A stretch of DNA of 35,947 nt from the NCBI GenBank assembly GCA_024635665.1, contig JAGXIM010000002.1, positions 1-35,947 of the forward strand. Direction: 5' to 3'. The translations under genes and the position numbers were made by a program. Positions 16,171 to 24,255 of this stretch are shown here, one piece after another; the stretch's first letter is position 1, and the number at the start of each line of letters is the position of its first letter. The DNA comes from Salinimicrobium sp. GTDB lineage: Bacteria; Bacteroidota; Bacteroidia; Flavobacteriales; Flavobacteriaceae. Under the pieces are notes generated by a model, which saw only the letters and a list, made by a program, of their open reading frames with translations, was not told the origin of the DNA and made no database searches.

Positions 16171-16894
16171 TTGTTTTTCCAAATCGTCTTTCTCTGTTTT
16201 GATAATTAAAAATAGCCTCATAAAGATCATCTTTGCGATAATCTGGCCATAGTATTTCTGAAAAATATAGTTCAGCGTACGCAATTTGCCATAAAAGGAA
16301 ATTACTAATCCGCTGTTCGCCACTGGTCCTGATCAACAGGTCCACGTTCGGCAAATTTCGGGTGTAAAGATGCTTATTTATAACCGATTCATCAATAGCT
16401 TTTACAGAAATCTCCCCGTTTTTCACTTTTTCTGAAATTTCTTTGATAACATGGGTTATTTCCTCCCTGGATCCATAACTCAAGGCCAGGGTAAGGGTCA
16501 TGCGGTTGTTGTTCCCGGTCTTTTCGATCACTTCTTTAAGTTCTGCCCGGGCTTTTGTCGGTAAATTATCAAGGCAGCCTATGGCGTTGAGCTTGATATT
16601 ATTTTCTTCCAGGGTTTTGATTTCTTTTTTAAGGGAGGAGACCAATAACTTCATAAGGGTGTCGACTTCCAGTTTTGGTCGGTTCCAGTTCTCGGTAGAA
16701 AAGGCATACAAAGTGAGGTTTTTGACACCTATTTCGCTGGCTCCTTCCACGACTTCCCGAACTGCCTTTGTGCCTTTTTCGTGACCCATGGCACGCATCA
16801 ATCCCTTTTTTTTCGCCCACCTGCCGTTGCCGTCCATAATAATGGCAATGTGCTGAGGTAAATTATTGGGATTAATCTTTTCTTTAAAATTCAT
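16154..16894 (-). CDS. uppS: Isoprenyl transferase (undecaprenyl diphosphate synthase)
   Basis: A 246-residue cis-prenyltransferase that extends farnesyl diphosphate with IPP to C55 undecaprenyl diphosphate, the lipid carrier for peptidoglycan and other surface polysaccharides. The catalytic motif IIMDGNGRWAKKKG carries Asp21. The middle FSTENWNRP and the C-terminal LLIRTSGEQRISNFLLWQIA then YAELYFSEILWPDY are the other conserved regions. The frame is open upstream to 17128, but that extension lies inside the DUF6089 gene; the ATG at 16894 sits one base after that gene's stop and is right for the family. Its end overlaps the bamA start, so translation of the two may be coupled. Confidence 0.96.
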   Translation of the reverse strand: MNFKEKINPNNLPQHIAIIMDGNGRWAKKKGLMRAMGHEKGTKAVREVVEGASEIGVKNLTLYAFSTENWNRPKLEVDTLMKLLVSSLKKEIKTLEENNIKLNAIGCLDNLPTKARAELKEVIEKTGNNNRMTLTLALSYGSREEITHVIKEISEKVKNGEISVKAIDESVINKHLYTRNLPNVDLLIRTSGEQRISNFLLWQIAYAELYFSEILWPDYRKDDLYEAIFNYQNRERRFGKTSEQLS

Positions 16895-16895
16895 T

Positions 16896-17615
16896 TTAGT
16901 ACTTGTTGTAACAGTCCCTATGGCCAAAATTAAAGGTGAGATAAATTCCTGTGAACATATACCAGTCGGTGGTATTGCGGTTTCCAAAGTCCCTGGTGCG
17001 ATAGTATTCACTACGATCCACACCGGAAGGGTGGCTTCCATCCAGGTTATCACTAAAGGTGTACCTGGCCCCAATTTCAATCCCTGCAGCCATAAAGGAG
17101 TTGAGCGTTTGTTTGTAGCCCATAACAAGCGGTATTGAGAATTCCCAGTTGTTACCTGCTTCTTCTAATCTATTCGCCTTGGGATTTGTGAAGGCCGGGT
17201 TCATTAACATAAAATGTTTAGCATAATAGTAATTGATTCCGCTGTAAAGGTACGGCGTAGATTGGTAAGTATTGGCATGGAGGTCCCATTCCCAAAAAGT
17301 AAATTCCAGCCCCATGGAAGCTTCGGCCAAAGTACTGGAGAATGAGTAGCCCCTAAACTGTCTGCGGGTGTCATCGGCTTTCGCATCATCGGCTTCCAGC
17401 TTTGCGTAAAGCAGCGAAAACCTGAAAGAATGCCGGTCACTCCGGTTCCATTTGAGCAATCCACCAAAAACGGGAGTATTTGGATTGATATAGGTAGTAT
17501 TGCCAACATCTCCAATATAATTGGCTCCACCAATAAATGGACCTATCTCAAAATTTTGGGAATTTGCCTGGTTGTCACAAAAACAAAATAGAACCATAAC
17601 AACTATATACCTCAT
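16896..17615 (-). CDS. DUF6089-type outer membrane/periplasmic protein
   Basis: A 239-residue protein with a short signal peptide (MRYIVVMVLFCFCDNQANSQ). The rest has alternating aromatic/hydrophobic beta-strand character and is rich in Tyr, Phe, Gly and Asn, including NFEIGPFIGGANYIGDVG near the N terminus and WYMFTGIYLTFNFGH at the end. This fits the Bacteroidota DUF6089 family, thought to be small beta-barrels; function unknown. It is the first gene of the uppS/bamA/ompH/ompH transcript, with one base between its stop and uppS and a clear promoter in front. That position makes an envelope-biogenesis role plausible but unproven. Confidence 0.82.
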   Translation of the reverse strand: MRYIVVMVLFCFCDNQANSQNFEIGPFIGGANYIGDVGNTTYINPNTPVFGGLLKWNRSDRHSFRFSLLYAKLEADDAKADDTRRQFRGYSFSSTLAEASMGLEFTFWEWDLHANTYQSTPYLYSGINYYYAKHFMLMNPAFTNPKANRLEEAGNNWEFSIPLVMGYKQTLNSFMAAGIEIGARYTFSDNLDGSHPSGVDRSEYYRTRDFGNRNTTDWYMFTGIYLTFNFGHRDCYNKY

Positions 17616-17632
17616 AGGTTTTCAAAAGTTTG

Positions 17633-17661
17633 CAAATATAACAATATTGTTTGCCCCACAA
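17633..17661 (-). promoter_or_regulatory. Promoter of the DUF6089-uppS-bamA-ompH operon
   Basis: On the minus strand TTG (17661-17659), an 18-nt spacer, then TATATTTG (17640-17633). This matches the Bacteroidota pattern of TTG and TAnnTTTG. The predicted transcript would start about 10 nt before the DUF6089 ATG. Confidence 0.75.
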
Positions 17662-17715
17662 CAATTTGGGCAGAATTGTCCTCTAGCATTAACAAAATTC
17701 GGGGCTATTTATTGT

Positions 17716-18600
17716 CTAATTGCGCTTATCTTCTCCCCACAAGAGCTTTTTACGAAGGGTTTTCAGGAAAGTGTCCCCAGTGAATTCAACCATCTTTAGC
17801 TTAAACGGGGATTTTTTTATTACGATAGTGGTGTTGTTTTTTAGAGAAGTTACCCTGGAATCCATGGAAACCATGTATTCATCCTCTCTTCCGGAAACTT
17901 TGAGGGTGATTTTTGTATTGTCCTTTATAATAAGGGGGCGGGCATTGAGATTGTGTGGAGCAATTGGGGTAATGGCAAGGGCCTTTGTAGCCGGGGTAAT
18001 CACAGGGCCACCGCAGCTTAAGGAATAACCGGTAGAACCTGTTGGAGTAGAAATTATCAATCCGTCTGCCCAATAAGCAGTGAGGTACTCATCATTAAGC
18101 CAGGTGTCAATGGTGATCATAGAGGTAGTGTTTTTACGACTCACCGCAATCTCATTGAGGGCAAAATTCTCGTGACTGGCCTCAGGATCTTCGGGGATAG
18201 TGGAGAAGTAAAGCAGGGAGCGTTCAGAAACACAATAATCCCCGGCTATCAATTGTAGGATGGTTTCCCTTATAGATTCTTTGTTCACAGTGGCCAGGAA
18301 ACCCAGTCTTCCTGTATTTATCCCCAGTACGGGAATGTTCATATCTTTAATGTAACTGGCAGCCTTGAGGATGGTCCCATCCCCGCCAACACTTATCAGG
18401 AAATCGTAAGAAGGATCGAGTTGTTTAAAAGTTTGAAAATGCCGGTAATCTTTTTCAATGGCTTTGTTCTCGTCAATAAGTTTAAAGAATTCATTTTCGA
18501 TTGCGACTTCTGCTTTTTCAGTTTCCAGTACATTCAGGAGCTCCTCAATGTAGATATCTGAATTGGGATGGTAGAACTGGCCATAGATACCTATCTTCAT
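17716..18600 (-). CDS. nadK: NAD kinase
   Basis: A 294-residue cytosolic enzyme that phosphorylates NAD+ to NADP+. The GGDGT motif at residues 72-76 (VGGDGTILKAA), the following GINTGRLGFLATV, the NEIAVSRK segment with the conserved Asn-Glu, and TPTGSTGYSLSCGGP are all intact. Length is normal for bacterial NAD kinases. It starts 2 nt after the stop of the CBS-domain gene, so the two are almost certainly co-transcribed and perhaps translationally coupled. The next promoter begins the DUF6089 operon, about 60 nt beyond its stop. Confidence 0.97.
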   Translation of the reverse strand: MKIGIYGQFYHPNSDIYIEELLNVLETEKAEVAIENEFFKLIDENKAIEKDYRHFQTFKQLDPSYDFLISVGGDGTILKAASYIKDMNIPVLGINTGRLGFLATVNKESIRETILQLIAGDYCVSERSLLYFSTIPEDPEASHENFALNEIAVSRKNTTSMITIDTWLNDEYLTAYWADGLIISTPTGSTGYSLSCGGPVITPATKALAITPIAPHNLNARPLIIKDNTKITLKVSGREDEYMVSMDSRVTSLKNNTTIVIKKSPFKLKMVEFTGDTFLKTLRKKLLWGEDKRN

Positions 18601-18602
18601 AT

Positions 18603-19259
18603 TTATATGTTTAAATATTTATCAAGATACTTTGACCGTTCTTCCAGGTTCGAAGAGAAATCGTCTTCTATATGTGAGGAAACCACTTTGTAACCATATC
18701 TCCTAAAGGCTTGTAAAATGGCATTAAAAGGGGTGCTTCCCGTTTTGAGGGTTATTTGTGCCATATCCTTTTCTATTTTTGAAACAAATGCCCCCAATAA
18801 ATGCGCCCCATTCGATTCCACGATTTGGGAAATTTCACTAAAAGAATAGTCGTTATAGCCTTTTTCCACAACCAGTATTCCACCGGGGCTGCTGAGAAAA
18901 GGAGCTTCGGTGAACAGGTTCATGATATCCTGTAATTCAAGATATCCCAAATATTTGTTCTGGGAGTCCAGGACTGGCATTATATCAGACTTGTTCTTTG
19001 AAAAGCTGTGCAGAACATCGATCCAGTTATCATTGTCGCGCACGAAAAAACCTTCCAGGGCATACTGGTACCTCTCAATTTCTTCAGAAGCATCAAAAGC
19101 CATTACGTCATTGCTTGAAATGCTACCCATGAAAACCCCTTCCTGCTGGATGGGGATATGTGAATAGCCAAACTCCTGAAAAAGGGTTCGGATTTCACTC
19201 ACCGGGCGTGTAATTTCGGGCATTTTCAAATCATTAGTGATGTAGGGCTGAATGTTCAT
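18603..19259 (-). CDS. CBS-domain protein encoded upstream of nadK
   Basis: A 218-residue cytosolic protein. Residues about 10-120 form a pair of CBS motifs: RPVSEIRTLFQEFGYSHIPI and the FMGSISSNDVMAFD strand in the first, and VLHSFSKNKSDIMPVLD with YLGYLELQDIMNLF in the second. CBS pairs bind adenosine ligands such as AMP, ATP or NAD. Residues about 135-218 look like an ACT-type beta-alpha-beta domain. The ATG at 19259 is used; one 7 codons upstream is less likely. It lies 2 nt before nadK, so a role in sensing adenylate or NAD status is attractive but inferred from context only. Confidence 0.85.
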   Translation of the reverse strand: MNIQPYITNDLKMPEITRPVSEIRTLFQEFGYSHIPIQQEGVFMGSISSNDVMAFDASEEIERYQYALEGFFVRDNDNWIDVLHSFSKNKSDIMPVLDSQNKYLGYLELQDIMNLFTEAPFLSSPGGILVVEKGYNDYSFSEISQIVESNGAHLLGAFVSKIEKDMAQITLKTGSTPFNAILQAFRRYGYKVVSSHIEDDFSSNLEERSKYLDKYLNI

Positions 19260-19299
19260 AGCGCTTCCTGTTTTCTGCAAATTAATTAAAATAATGTAC

Positions 19300-19328
19300 T
19301 TTGTTGCCTATTCAACTTTGTATTTTTG
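19300..19328 (+). promoter_or_regulatory. Promoter of pdxJ
   Basis: TTTG (19300-19303), a 17-nt spacer and TATTTTTG (19321-19328), an exact TAnnTTTG match. The predicted start of transcription leaves a leader of only about 13 nt before the pdxJ ATG. Confidence 0.78.
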
Positions 19329-19339
19329 TCTGAAAAATG

Positions 19340-19353
19340 TGTCAAAAATGACA
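19340..19353. repeat. Short palindrome over the pdxJ start codon
   Basis: TGTCA-AAAA-TGACA, with perfect 5-bp arms and a 4-nt spacer. It begins 12 nt after the -7 element and covers the ATG at 19348. It shares TGTCAAAAATG with the palindromes at 28890 and 29016. It could be an operator, but this is inference. Confidence 0.45.
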
Positions 19354-20064
19354 AAATTAAGCGTAAATATTAATAAAGTTGCCACCCTGCGGAATGCCCG
19401 CGGAGGAGATATCCCCAATGTGGTGCAGGTCGCCAAAGATGTTCAAAAATTCGGGGGGCAGGGGATCACAGTCCACCCCCGGCCAGACGAACGACACATT
19501 ACCTATCAGGATATCTTCGATTTGCGGCCTGTGGTGACCACCGAATTCAATATTGAAGGAAATCCAATCAAGAAATTTATAGACCTTGTTTTGAAAGCCA
19601 AACCTGAACAAGTCACCCTGGTGCCCGATGCCGAAGATGCTATTACCTCCAACGCGGGATGGGACACGAGAAAGCATCAGGATTTTCTGAAAGAAGTGAT
19701 TGCTGAATTCAAGCGGAACAACATTCGAACCTCAATTTTTGTCGATCCAGACCCAAAAATGCTGGAATCGGCTGTAAGAACGGGAACCGACCGGATTGAA
19801 CTCTATACTGAAGCCTTTGCAAGGGAATATGAAAAAGGAAACAAAGCCGGGGTGAAGAGCTACGCTGACTGTGCCAAATTAGCCAATGAATTTGGGCTGG
19901 GAATAAATGCAGGTCACGACCTTTCGCTTGAAAACATCAGGTATTTTAAAGAAAATGTTCCCGGATTGCTGGAAGTTTCAATAGGCCATGCCCTCATTGC
20001 CGAGTCCCTTTATCTCGGTCTTGAAAACGTGATCCAACAATATTTAAAACTGCTAAAAGACTAA
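19348..20064 (+). CDS. pdxJ: Pyridoxine 5'-phosphate synthase
   Basis: A 238-residue cytosolic TIM-barrel enzyme that condenses 1-deoxy-D-xylulose 5-phosphate with 3-amino-2-oxopropyl phosphate, the last ring-forming step of the DXP-dependent vitamin B6 pathway. Family motifs are clear: the N-terminal VNINKVATLRNARGGDIPN, GITVHPRPDERHITYQD with the conserved His-Arg cluster, VTLVPDAEDAITSNAGWD, and the C-terminal GINAGHDLSLENIRYF and VSIGHALIAESLYLGLENVI phosphate-binding loops. The frame is open upstream to 19252, but MTKLSVNINK at 19348 fits the family and the promoter. The TAA overlaps the next ATG by one base. Confidence 0.97.
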   Translation: MTKLSVNINKVATLRNARGGDIPNVVQVAKDVQKFGGQGITVHPRPDERHITYQDIFDLRPVVTTEFNIEGNPIKKFIDLVLKAKPEQVTLVPDAEDAITSNAGWDTRKHQDFLKEVIAEFKRNNIRTSIFVDPDPKMLESAVRTGTDRIELYTEAFAREYEKGNKAGVKSYADCAKLANEFGLGINAGHDLSLENIRYFKENVPGLLEVSIGHALIAESLYLGLENVIQQYLKLLKD

Positions 20065-20825
20065 TGGAGCTATATTCAAACATCATCGGTGAAGGCCGGC
20101 CTTTATTGATCCTCCATGGGTTTTTGGGAAGTGGCGATAACTGGAAGACCCTGGGCGGGGAATTTGCCGAGGCAGGTTATGAGGTGCACCTAATTGACCA
20201 GCGTAACCACGGTCGCAGTCCGCATTCCAAAGAATTTAATTATTTGGAATTGGCAAAAGATGTAAAAGAATACATTGATGCCCGGTCACTCAAAAATGTC
20301 ATTTTATTAGGACATTCTATGGGTGGGAAAGCCGCTATGACCGCAGCTTCGTTGTTTCCGAATAAAATTGAAAAGTTAATCGTGGTCGATATTGCCCCAA
20401 AATATTATGCCCCGCACCACCAGCAAATCCTCAAGGGTCTAAAAGCGGTGGACGAGGCAAGCCTTTCTTCACGTGGGGAAGCCGAAGACGTGCTTTCAGA
20501 ATACATCAAAGAACCCGCCGTGCAAATGTTCCTGCTGAAAAACCTGTACTGGAAATCAAAAGGCAGGCTGGCACTTCGGCTTAACCTGGATTCCCTTATA
20601 AATAACATCGAAGCTCTGGGGGCAGCCTTGCCAGATGAATATAACTACAGCAAGCCAACCCTTTTTATAAAAGGAGAAAATTCAGATTATATTTCTTCAG
20701 AAGATAGAGAGCTAATCTCAAAACATTTTCCGGCTTCAAAAGTGGTCAAAGTTCCTAAGGCAGGCCACTGGGTACACGCTGAAAACAAGAAAGGTTTTTA
20801 CCAGGCGGTAATGGATTTCTCGTAA
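20064..20825 (+). CDS. Alpha/beta hydrolase, YbfF-like esterase
   Basis: A 253-residue alpha/beta-hydrolase. The oxyanion segment LILHGFLGSGDNWKTL, the strand VHLIDQRNHGRSPHS, the nucleophile elbow GHSMGGKAAM with Ser85 and the C-terminal KAGHWVHAEN with the catalytic His are present, as in the small YbfF-type thioesterases/esterases. No signal peptide, so cytosolic. It overlaps pdxJ by one base in TAATG, which indicates translational coupling. That does not make it a B6 enzyme; its substrate is unknown and could be an acyl-CoA or a small ester. Confidence 0.9.
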   Translation: MELYSNIIGEGRPLLILHGFLGSGDNWKTLGGEFAEAGYEVHLIDQRNHGRSPHSKEFNYLELAKDVKEYIDARSLKNVILLGHSMGGKAAMTAASLFPNKIEKLIVVDIAPKYYAPHHQQILKGLKAVDEASLSSRGEAEDVLSEYIKEPAVQMFLLKNLYWKSKGRLALRLNLDSLINNIEALGAALPDEYNYSKPTLFIKGENSDYISSEDRELISKHFPASKVVKVPKAGHWVHAENKKGFYQAVMDFS

Positions 20826-20872
20826 TTTTACCCTAAAAACATTGTGCGTGCATAATAAATATAAGGTTTTTA

Positions 20873-20902
20873 TTGCGTTATATCCAATTTATGTTATTTT
20901 TG
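20873..20902 (+). promoter_or_regulatory. Promoter of the FadL-type gene
   Basis: TTG (20873-20875), a 19-nt spacer and TATTTTTG (20895-20902), an exact TAnnTTTG match. The leader would be about 30 nt. It lies 48 nt after the hydrolase stop with no terminator in between. Confidence 0.76.
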
Positions 20903-20938
20903 ACTATTGATCATTCATTATAACCTACAAACTTAATT

Positions 20939-22195
20939 ATGAGAAAAATTCTATTCCTAGCGGTATTTGCATTAGCAAGTGCTGTGACTTATGCCGGTGG
21001 ATATCGGGTAGGTGTCCAGGGTCAGCGCGCGCTTGCCATGGGGCACACCGGGGTAGCCGTTGTTAACAGTGCCGAGCTCGGGTTTTTCAACCCATCTGGG
21101 CTTGTTTATTTGGAAAACCAATTAACCATTTCTGCCGGTGTAAGTGCGGTCTTCGCGGAAGTCGCCTGGCAAAACGAGACCACCGGGGCGGTTGCCCGTA
21201 CAGACAATCCTGTAGGAACGCCCTTCTACTTTAACGCATCCTACAAAATAAATGACTGGGTGGCAGTAGGACTAAGTGTGACTACCCCATATGGAAGTAC
21301 TGTGGAGTGGGAGGATGACTGGGAAGGTTCCCACCTCGTGAACAATATTGCTTTGCAGGCAATTTATATTCAGCCTTTGGTTTCTGTTAAAGTAGCCGAA
21401 TGGTTTAGCGTGGGAGGTGGTCCTATTTATGTAACTGGTGCTGTTAACTTCAATCGAAACCTAAGCCGTACCTTGACAGATATTGATGGCAACCGTGCAA
21501 ACGTGACTGTTGATGCCTCTGGGGTGAACGAATGGGGATGGTCTGCCAGTGCGATGTTCACTGCGACCGATGATCTAAGGATTGGGGTTAACTACCGTTC
21601 CGAAATCATAATGAATGCTGAAGGTGGGGAAGCCGACTTTGAGAATGTTCCAAATACTCCTGTTAACGGTCTCGATCAACTTACCGATACGACTTTTGAT
21701 GCGCAATTACCCCTGCCAGCCGAACTAACTGTAGGTCTTTCATATCAATTTAATGAAAAGTGGTTATTGGCTTTTGATTTCAACCGAACCTTCTGGAGCG
21801 TTTATGAATCCCTTGATATTACCTTTGGCAATGGCAGGGTTTCTTCAAATCCACGTGCCTATGAAGATTCTAACACCTGGAGATTTGGAGCCCAGTACAC
21901 CGCGACAGATAAACTTACTCTACGTGCAGGATATTACCTTGATGAGTCCCCGGTGCAACCCGGTTACTTCGCTCCCGAGACCCCGCGTAATGACTCAATG
22001 GGCTTCACTGCGGGACTTTCTTTGGAGGTAACTTCAAGATTGGCAATAGATGCTTCTTTTGCCTATATAAGATTTGATGAAGTAGATGCTTCTTACGATC
22101 AGTATGTTGATGAGAATGGACAAAATGTTCCTTTTGGAGGAACCTACAAATCTGTAGCCTTTATCCCGGGACTAGGGGTAACTTATAAATTGTAA
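20939..22195 (+). CDS. OmpP1/FadL/TodX-family outer membrane transporter
   Basis: A 418-residue outer-membrane beta-barrel with signal peptide MRKILFLAVFALASAVTYAG. The mature N terminus GGYRVGVQGQRALAMGHTGV and the segment AELGFFNPSGLVYLENQ are hallmarks of the FadL family, in which the N-terminal hatch and NPSG-type motif plug the barrel. The rest alternates in beta-strand fashion to a C-terminal FIPGLGVTYKL. FadL-family channels take up long-chain fatty acids or other hydrophobic compounds by lateral diffusion. An SGNH-hydrolase lipoprotein follows 15 nt later, so the pair may release and import acyl chains. Confidence 0.93.
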   Translation: MRKILFLAVFALASAVTYAGGYRVGVQGQRALAMGHTGVAVVNSAELGFFNPSGLVYLENQLTISAGVSAVFAEVAWQNETTGAVARTDNPVGTPFYFNASYKINDWVAVGLSVTTPYGSTVEWEDDWEGSHLVNNIALQAIYIQPLVSVKVAEWFSVGGGPIYVTGAVNFNRNLSRTLTDIDGNRANVTVDASGVNEWGWSASAMFTATDDLRIGVNYRSEIIMNAEGGEADFENVPNTPVNGLDQLTDTTFDAQLPLPAELTVGLSYQFNEKWLLAFDFNRTFWSVYESLDITFGNGRVSSNPRAYEDSNTWRFGAQYTATDKLTLRAGYYLDESPVQPGYFAPETPRNDSMGFTAGLSLEVTSRLAIDASFAYIRFDEVDASYDQYVDENGQNVPFGGTYKSVAFIPGLGVTYKL

Positions 22196-22210
22196 TAAAA
22201 GAAATTGAAT

Positions 22211-23797
22211 ATGAAAAACTATATAAAATATATCGGAATTCTTGCCCTGGGGATGGTTGCCTGTGAGCCGGAATTCGAGAACCCGGTAGACTCGGGTGAT
22301 CTTTATACAAATGGGGAAGCAGATTTCTCGAACTATGTGGCTCTAGGAAATTCCTTAACTGCGGGTTATGCAGATGGAACGATATACCTTACCGGACAAC
22401 TGAATTCATATCCTAATATTCTGGCTCAACAATTTGCGGTTGTACAGGAAACCCAGGAATTCACCCAACCTTTGGTGGCTAACAATGCAGGTGGTTTATT
22501 AATGGATGGTGTCCAACTACCAGGCTATAATACGAGACTAGTACTTGCGTTTGATGCTGAGGGTAATGCTGCACCTAAATATTATGCAGGAACTATAGAG
22601 ACAGATATTAGCAATATTCTTACTGGTCCTTTCAGTAATATGGGTGTTGCCGGGGTAAAAAGTTATGAAATGCTGGCAGAAGGATATGGTAATATTGCGG
22701 GGATGCAGGCTGAGATGGCAAATCCATGGTTTGTGCGTTTTGCCTCCAGTCCAAATACTTCAGTATTGGCTGACGCAGTTGCTCAGAATCCTACTTTTTT
22801 TACTTCTTGGATTGGGAGTAATGACGTATGGTTATACGCGGGTTCAGGAGGTACGGGAACCGATCATACGGGAAATATGGATCCTACAACTTATGGTAGG
22901 AATGATATCACCGATCCTACTGTTTTTGCAGGAGCGTATGCCCAGATCGTAAACTCCATGGTCCAGGCCGGAGCAGAGGAGGGGGTTTTGATAGGTCTGC
23001 CGAGTGTCACATCTATACCATTTTTCACAACTGTTCCCTACGCGCCTTTAAGCCCGGCTAACCCTAATTTCGGTCCTATGATTCAAACTTTGAATACGAC
23101 TTATTCACAGTTAAACCAGGCTTTCGCCTTTTTAGGGGTACCAGAACGCTCTATTTCATTTTCTGAAACAGGAGCCAGCGCAGTTGTTATCAAAGACGAA
23201 TCTTTGGCAGATATTTCACAACAATTAACTCAGGTTCTCATGGGTGGTGGAATGGATCAGGGCACTGCGACGATCTATGGTATGCAATATGGACAGGCCA
23301 GGCAAGCTACTCCTCAAGATCTTTTACTACTCACCAGCAGCTCCGTAATAGGGCAGGTGAATATGACTCGTGTGCAAGAGCTTATGGCCTTTGGTGTGCC
23401 TCAGGAACTAGCTGGCCAGCTTTCTGTTAATGGGGTAACTTATCCTATGGAGGATCAGCATGTGCTTATCCCTGAGGAAATCCAGAATATTAGTGAAGCT
23501 ACAACTGCTTATAACCAGGCAATCAAACAAATTGCAGAGGCAAATGACCTTGTATTCATTGACCCAACTGTTCTAATGGCGCTTACACAGGGTGTTCCTT
23601 TTGATGGAGGAGTGCTTTCCTCAACTTTTGTATTAGGTGGTGCATTTTCTTTAGATGGTGCGCATATGACACCTCGGGGATACGCTTTTGTTGCTAATAA
23701 AATTATTGAAGGGATTAATAGCAAATACAATGCGACCGTTCCCAAAGTGAACATAGGAAATTATAATACTATCACTCCAAGTAACAATGTGCAGTAG
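22211..23797 (+). CDS. SGNH/GDSL-family hydrolase lipoprotein
   Basis: A 528-residue lipoprotein. The N terminus ILALGMVAC ends in the lipobox cysteine at residue 18. The SGNH fold follows: block I with the nucleophile in NYVALGNSLTAGYADG (Ser48), block III in WIGSNDVW (oxyanion Asn), and block V in SLDGAHMTPRGYAFVANKI with the Asp and catalytic His. The family normally has about 200-350 residues; here a large insertion lies between blocks III and V. The ATG at 22211 is used; a TTG two codons earlier is in frame but less likely. It probably acts as an esterase/lipase on the surface or periplasmic face of the outer membrane, working with the FadL-type transporter next door. Confidence 0.9.
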   Translation: MKNYIKYIGILALGMVACEPEFENPVDSGDLYTNGEADFSNYVALGNSLTAGYADGTIYLTGQLNSYPNILAQQFAVVQETQEFTQPLVANNAGGLLMDGVQLPGYNTRLVLAFDAEGNAAPKYYAGTIETDISNILTGPFSNMGVAGVKSYEMLAEGYGNIAGMQAEMANPWFVRFASSPNTSVLADAVAQNPTFFTSWIGSNDVWLYAGSGGTGTDHTGNMDPTTYGRNDITDPTVFAGAYAQIVNSMVQAGAEEGVLIGLPSVTSIPFFTTVPYAPLSPANPNFGPMIQTLNTTYSQLNQAFAFLGVPERSISFSETGASAVVIKDESLADISQQLTQVLMGGGMDQGTATIYGMQYGQARQATPQDLLLLTSSSVIGQVNMTRVQELMAFGVPQELAGQLSVNGVTYPMEDQHVLIPEEIQNISEATTAYNQAIKQIAEANDLVFIDPTVLMALTQGVPFDGGVLSSTFVLGGAFSLDGAHMTPRGYAFVANKIIEGINSKYNATVPKVNIGNYNTITPSNNVQ

Positions 23798-23819
23798 ACA
23801 CTACTGATATAGTATTCTT

Positions 23820-23848
23820 AAAACGCCGGATATATTTCCGGCGTTTTT
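23820..23848 (+). terminator. Terminator of the FadL/SGNH operon
   Basis: AAAACGCCGGA (23820-23830) and TCCGGCGTTTT (23837-23847) with a 6-nt loop, followed by T. It starts 23 nt after the SGNH gene stop. Confidence 0.92.
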
Positions 23849-23885
23849 CATTCAAAATGCTATCTTAGTATCCAAATAATAAATT

Positions 23886-24227
23886 ATGATCTTCCTATTA
23901 CGTATTCTCCTCACTGCGATCGTCGTGGTGTTTTTGTCAAAATTCCTCCCCGGGGTGGAAGTGGCAGGTTATGGAACTGCAATTGTGGTAGCCCTCGTGC
24001 TGGCCTTGCTCAACCTTATTGTGAAACCTATTCTTGTACTGTTGACCCTGCCCGTTACCATTGTTACCCTTGGACTTTTTCTTATTGTTATTAACGCAAT
24101 TATTATCCTCCTCGTAGATGCCTTCGTTGGCGGATTCGAAGTAAGCGGTTTTTGGATTGCAGTGCTTTTTAGCTTATTGTTGTCCATTATTCAATCTTTG
24201 TTTTACTCTATTGCCGAAAGGAATTAA
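23886..24227 (+). CDS. Small membrane protein, YvlD/holin-4_2 family
   Basis: A 113-residue, very hydrophobic protein with about four transmembrane segments. The family pattern is clear: FLPGVEVAGYGTAIVVALVL, ALLNLIVKPILVLLTLPVTI, TLGLFLIVINAIIILLVD and the C-terminal GFWIAVLFSLLLSIIQSLF. The Pfam name recalls a mycobacteriophage holin, but chromosomal members such as YvlD of Bacillus occur widely outside prophages. There are no phage genes nearby, so a lysis role should not be assumed. The function is unknown; envelope stress is a guess. It stands alone between a terminator and the trigger factor promoter. Confidence 0.88.
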   Translation: MIFLLRILLTAIVVVFLSKFLPGVEVAGYGTAIVVALVLALLNLIVKPILVLLTLPVTIVTLGLFLIVINAIIILLVDAFVGGFEVSGFWIAVLFSLLLSIIQSLFYSIAERN

Positions 24228-24250
24228 ACCCTTCTGAATTTCAGGTTTTT
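24226..24250 (+). terminator. Weak possible terminator after the YvlD-family gene
   Basis: AAACC (24226-24230) pairs with GGTTT (24244-24248). An inner TGA/TCA pairing extends the stem across a bulge, and a five-T run follows. It overlaps the stop codon; the stem is imperfect. Confidence 0.35.
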
Positions 24251-24255
24251 GAAAC

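Noticed and set aside
16895-17128. N-terminal extension of uppS by 78 residues
   Set aside because: The added sequence lies wholly within the DUF6089 gene in another frame, and UppS proteins start just before the MDGNGRW motif.
23886-24227. Phage lysis cassette suggested by the holin-4_2 family name
   Set aside because: No endolysin, structural or integrase genes are near, and chromosomal YvlD-type proteins share this family.
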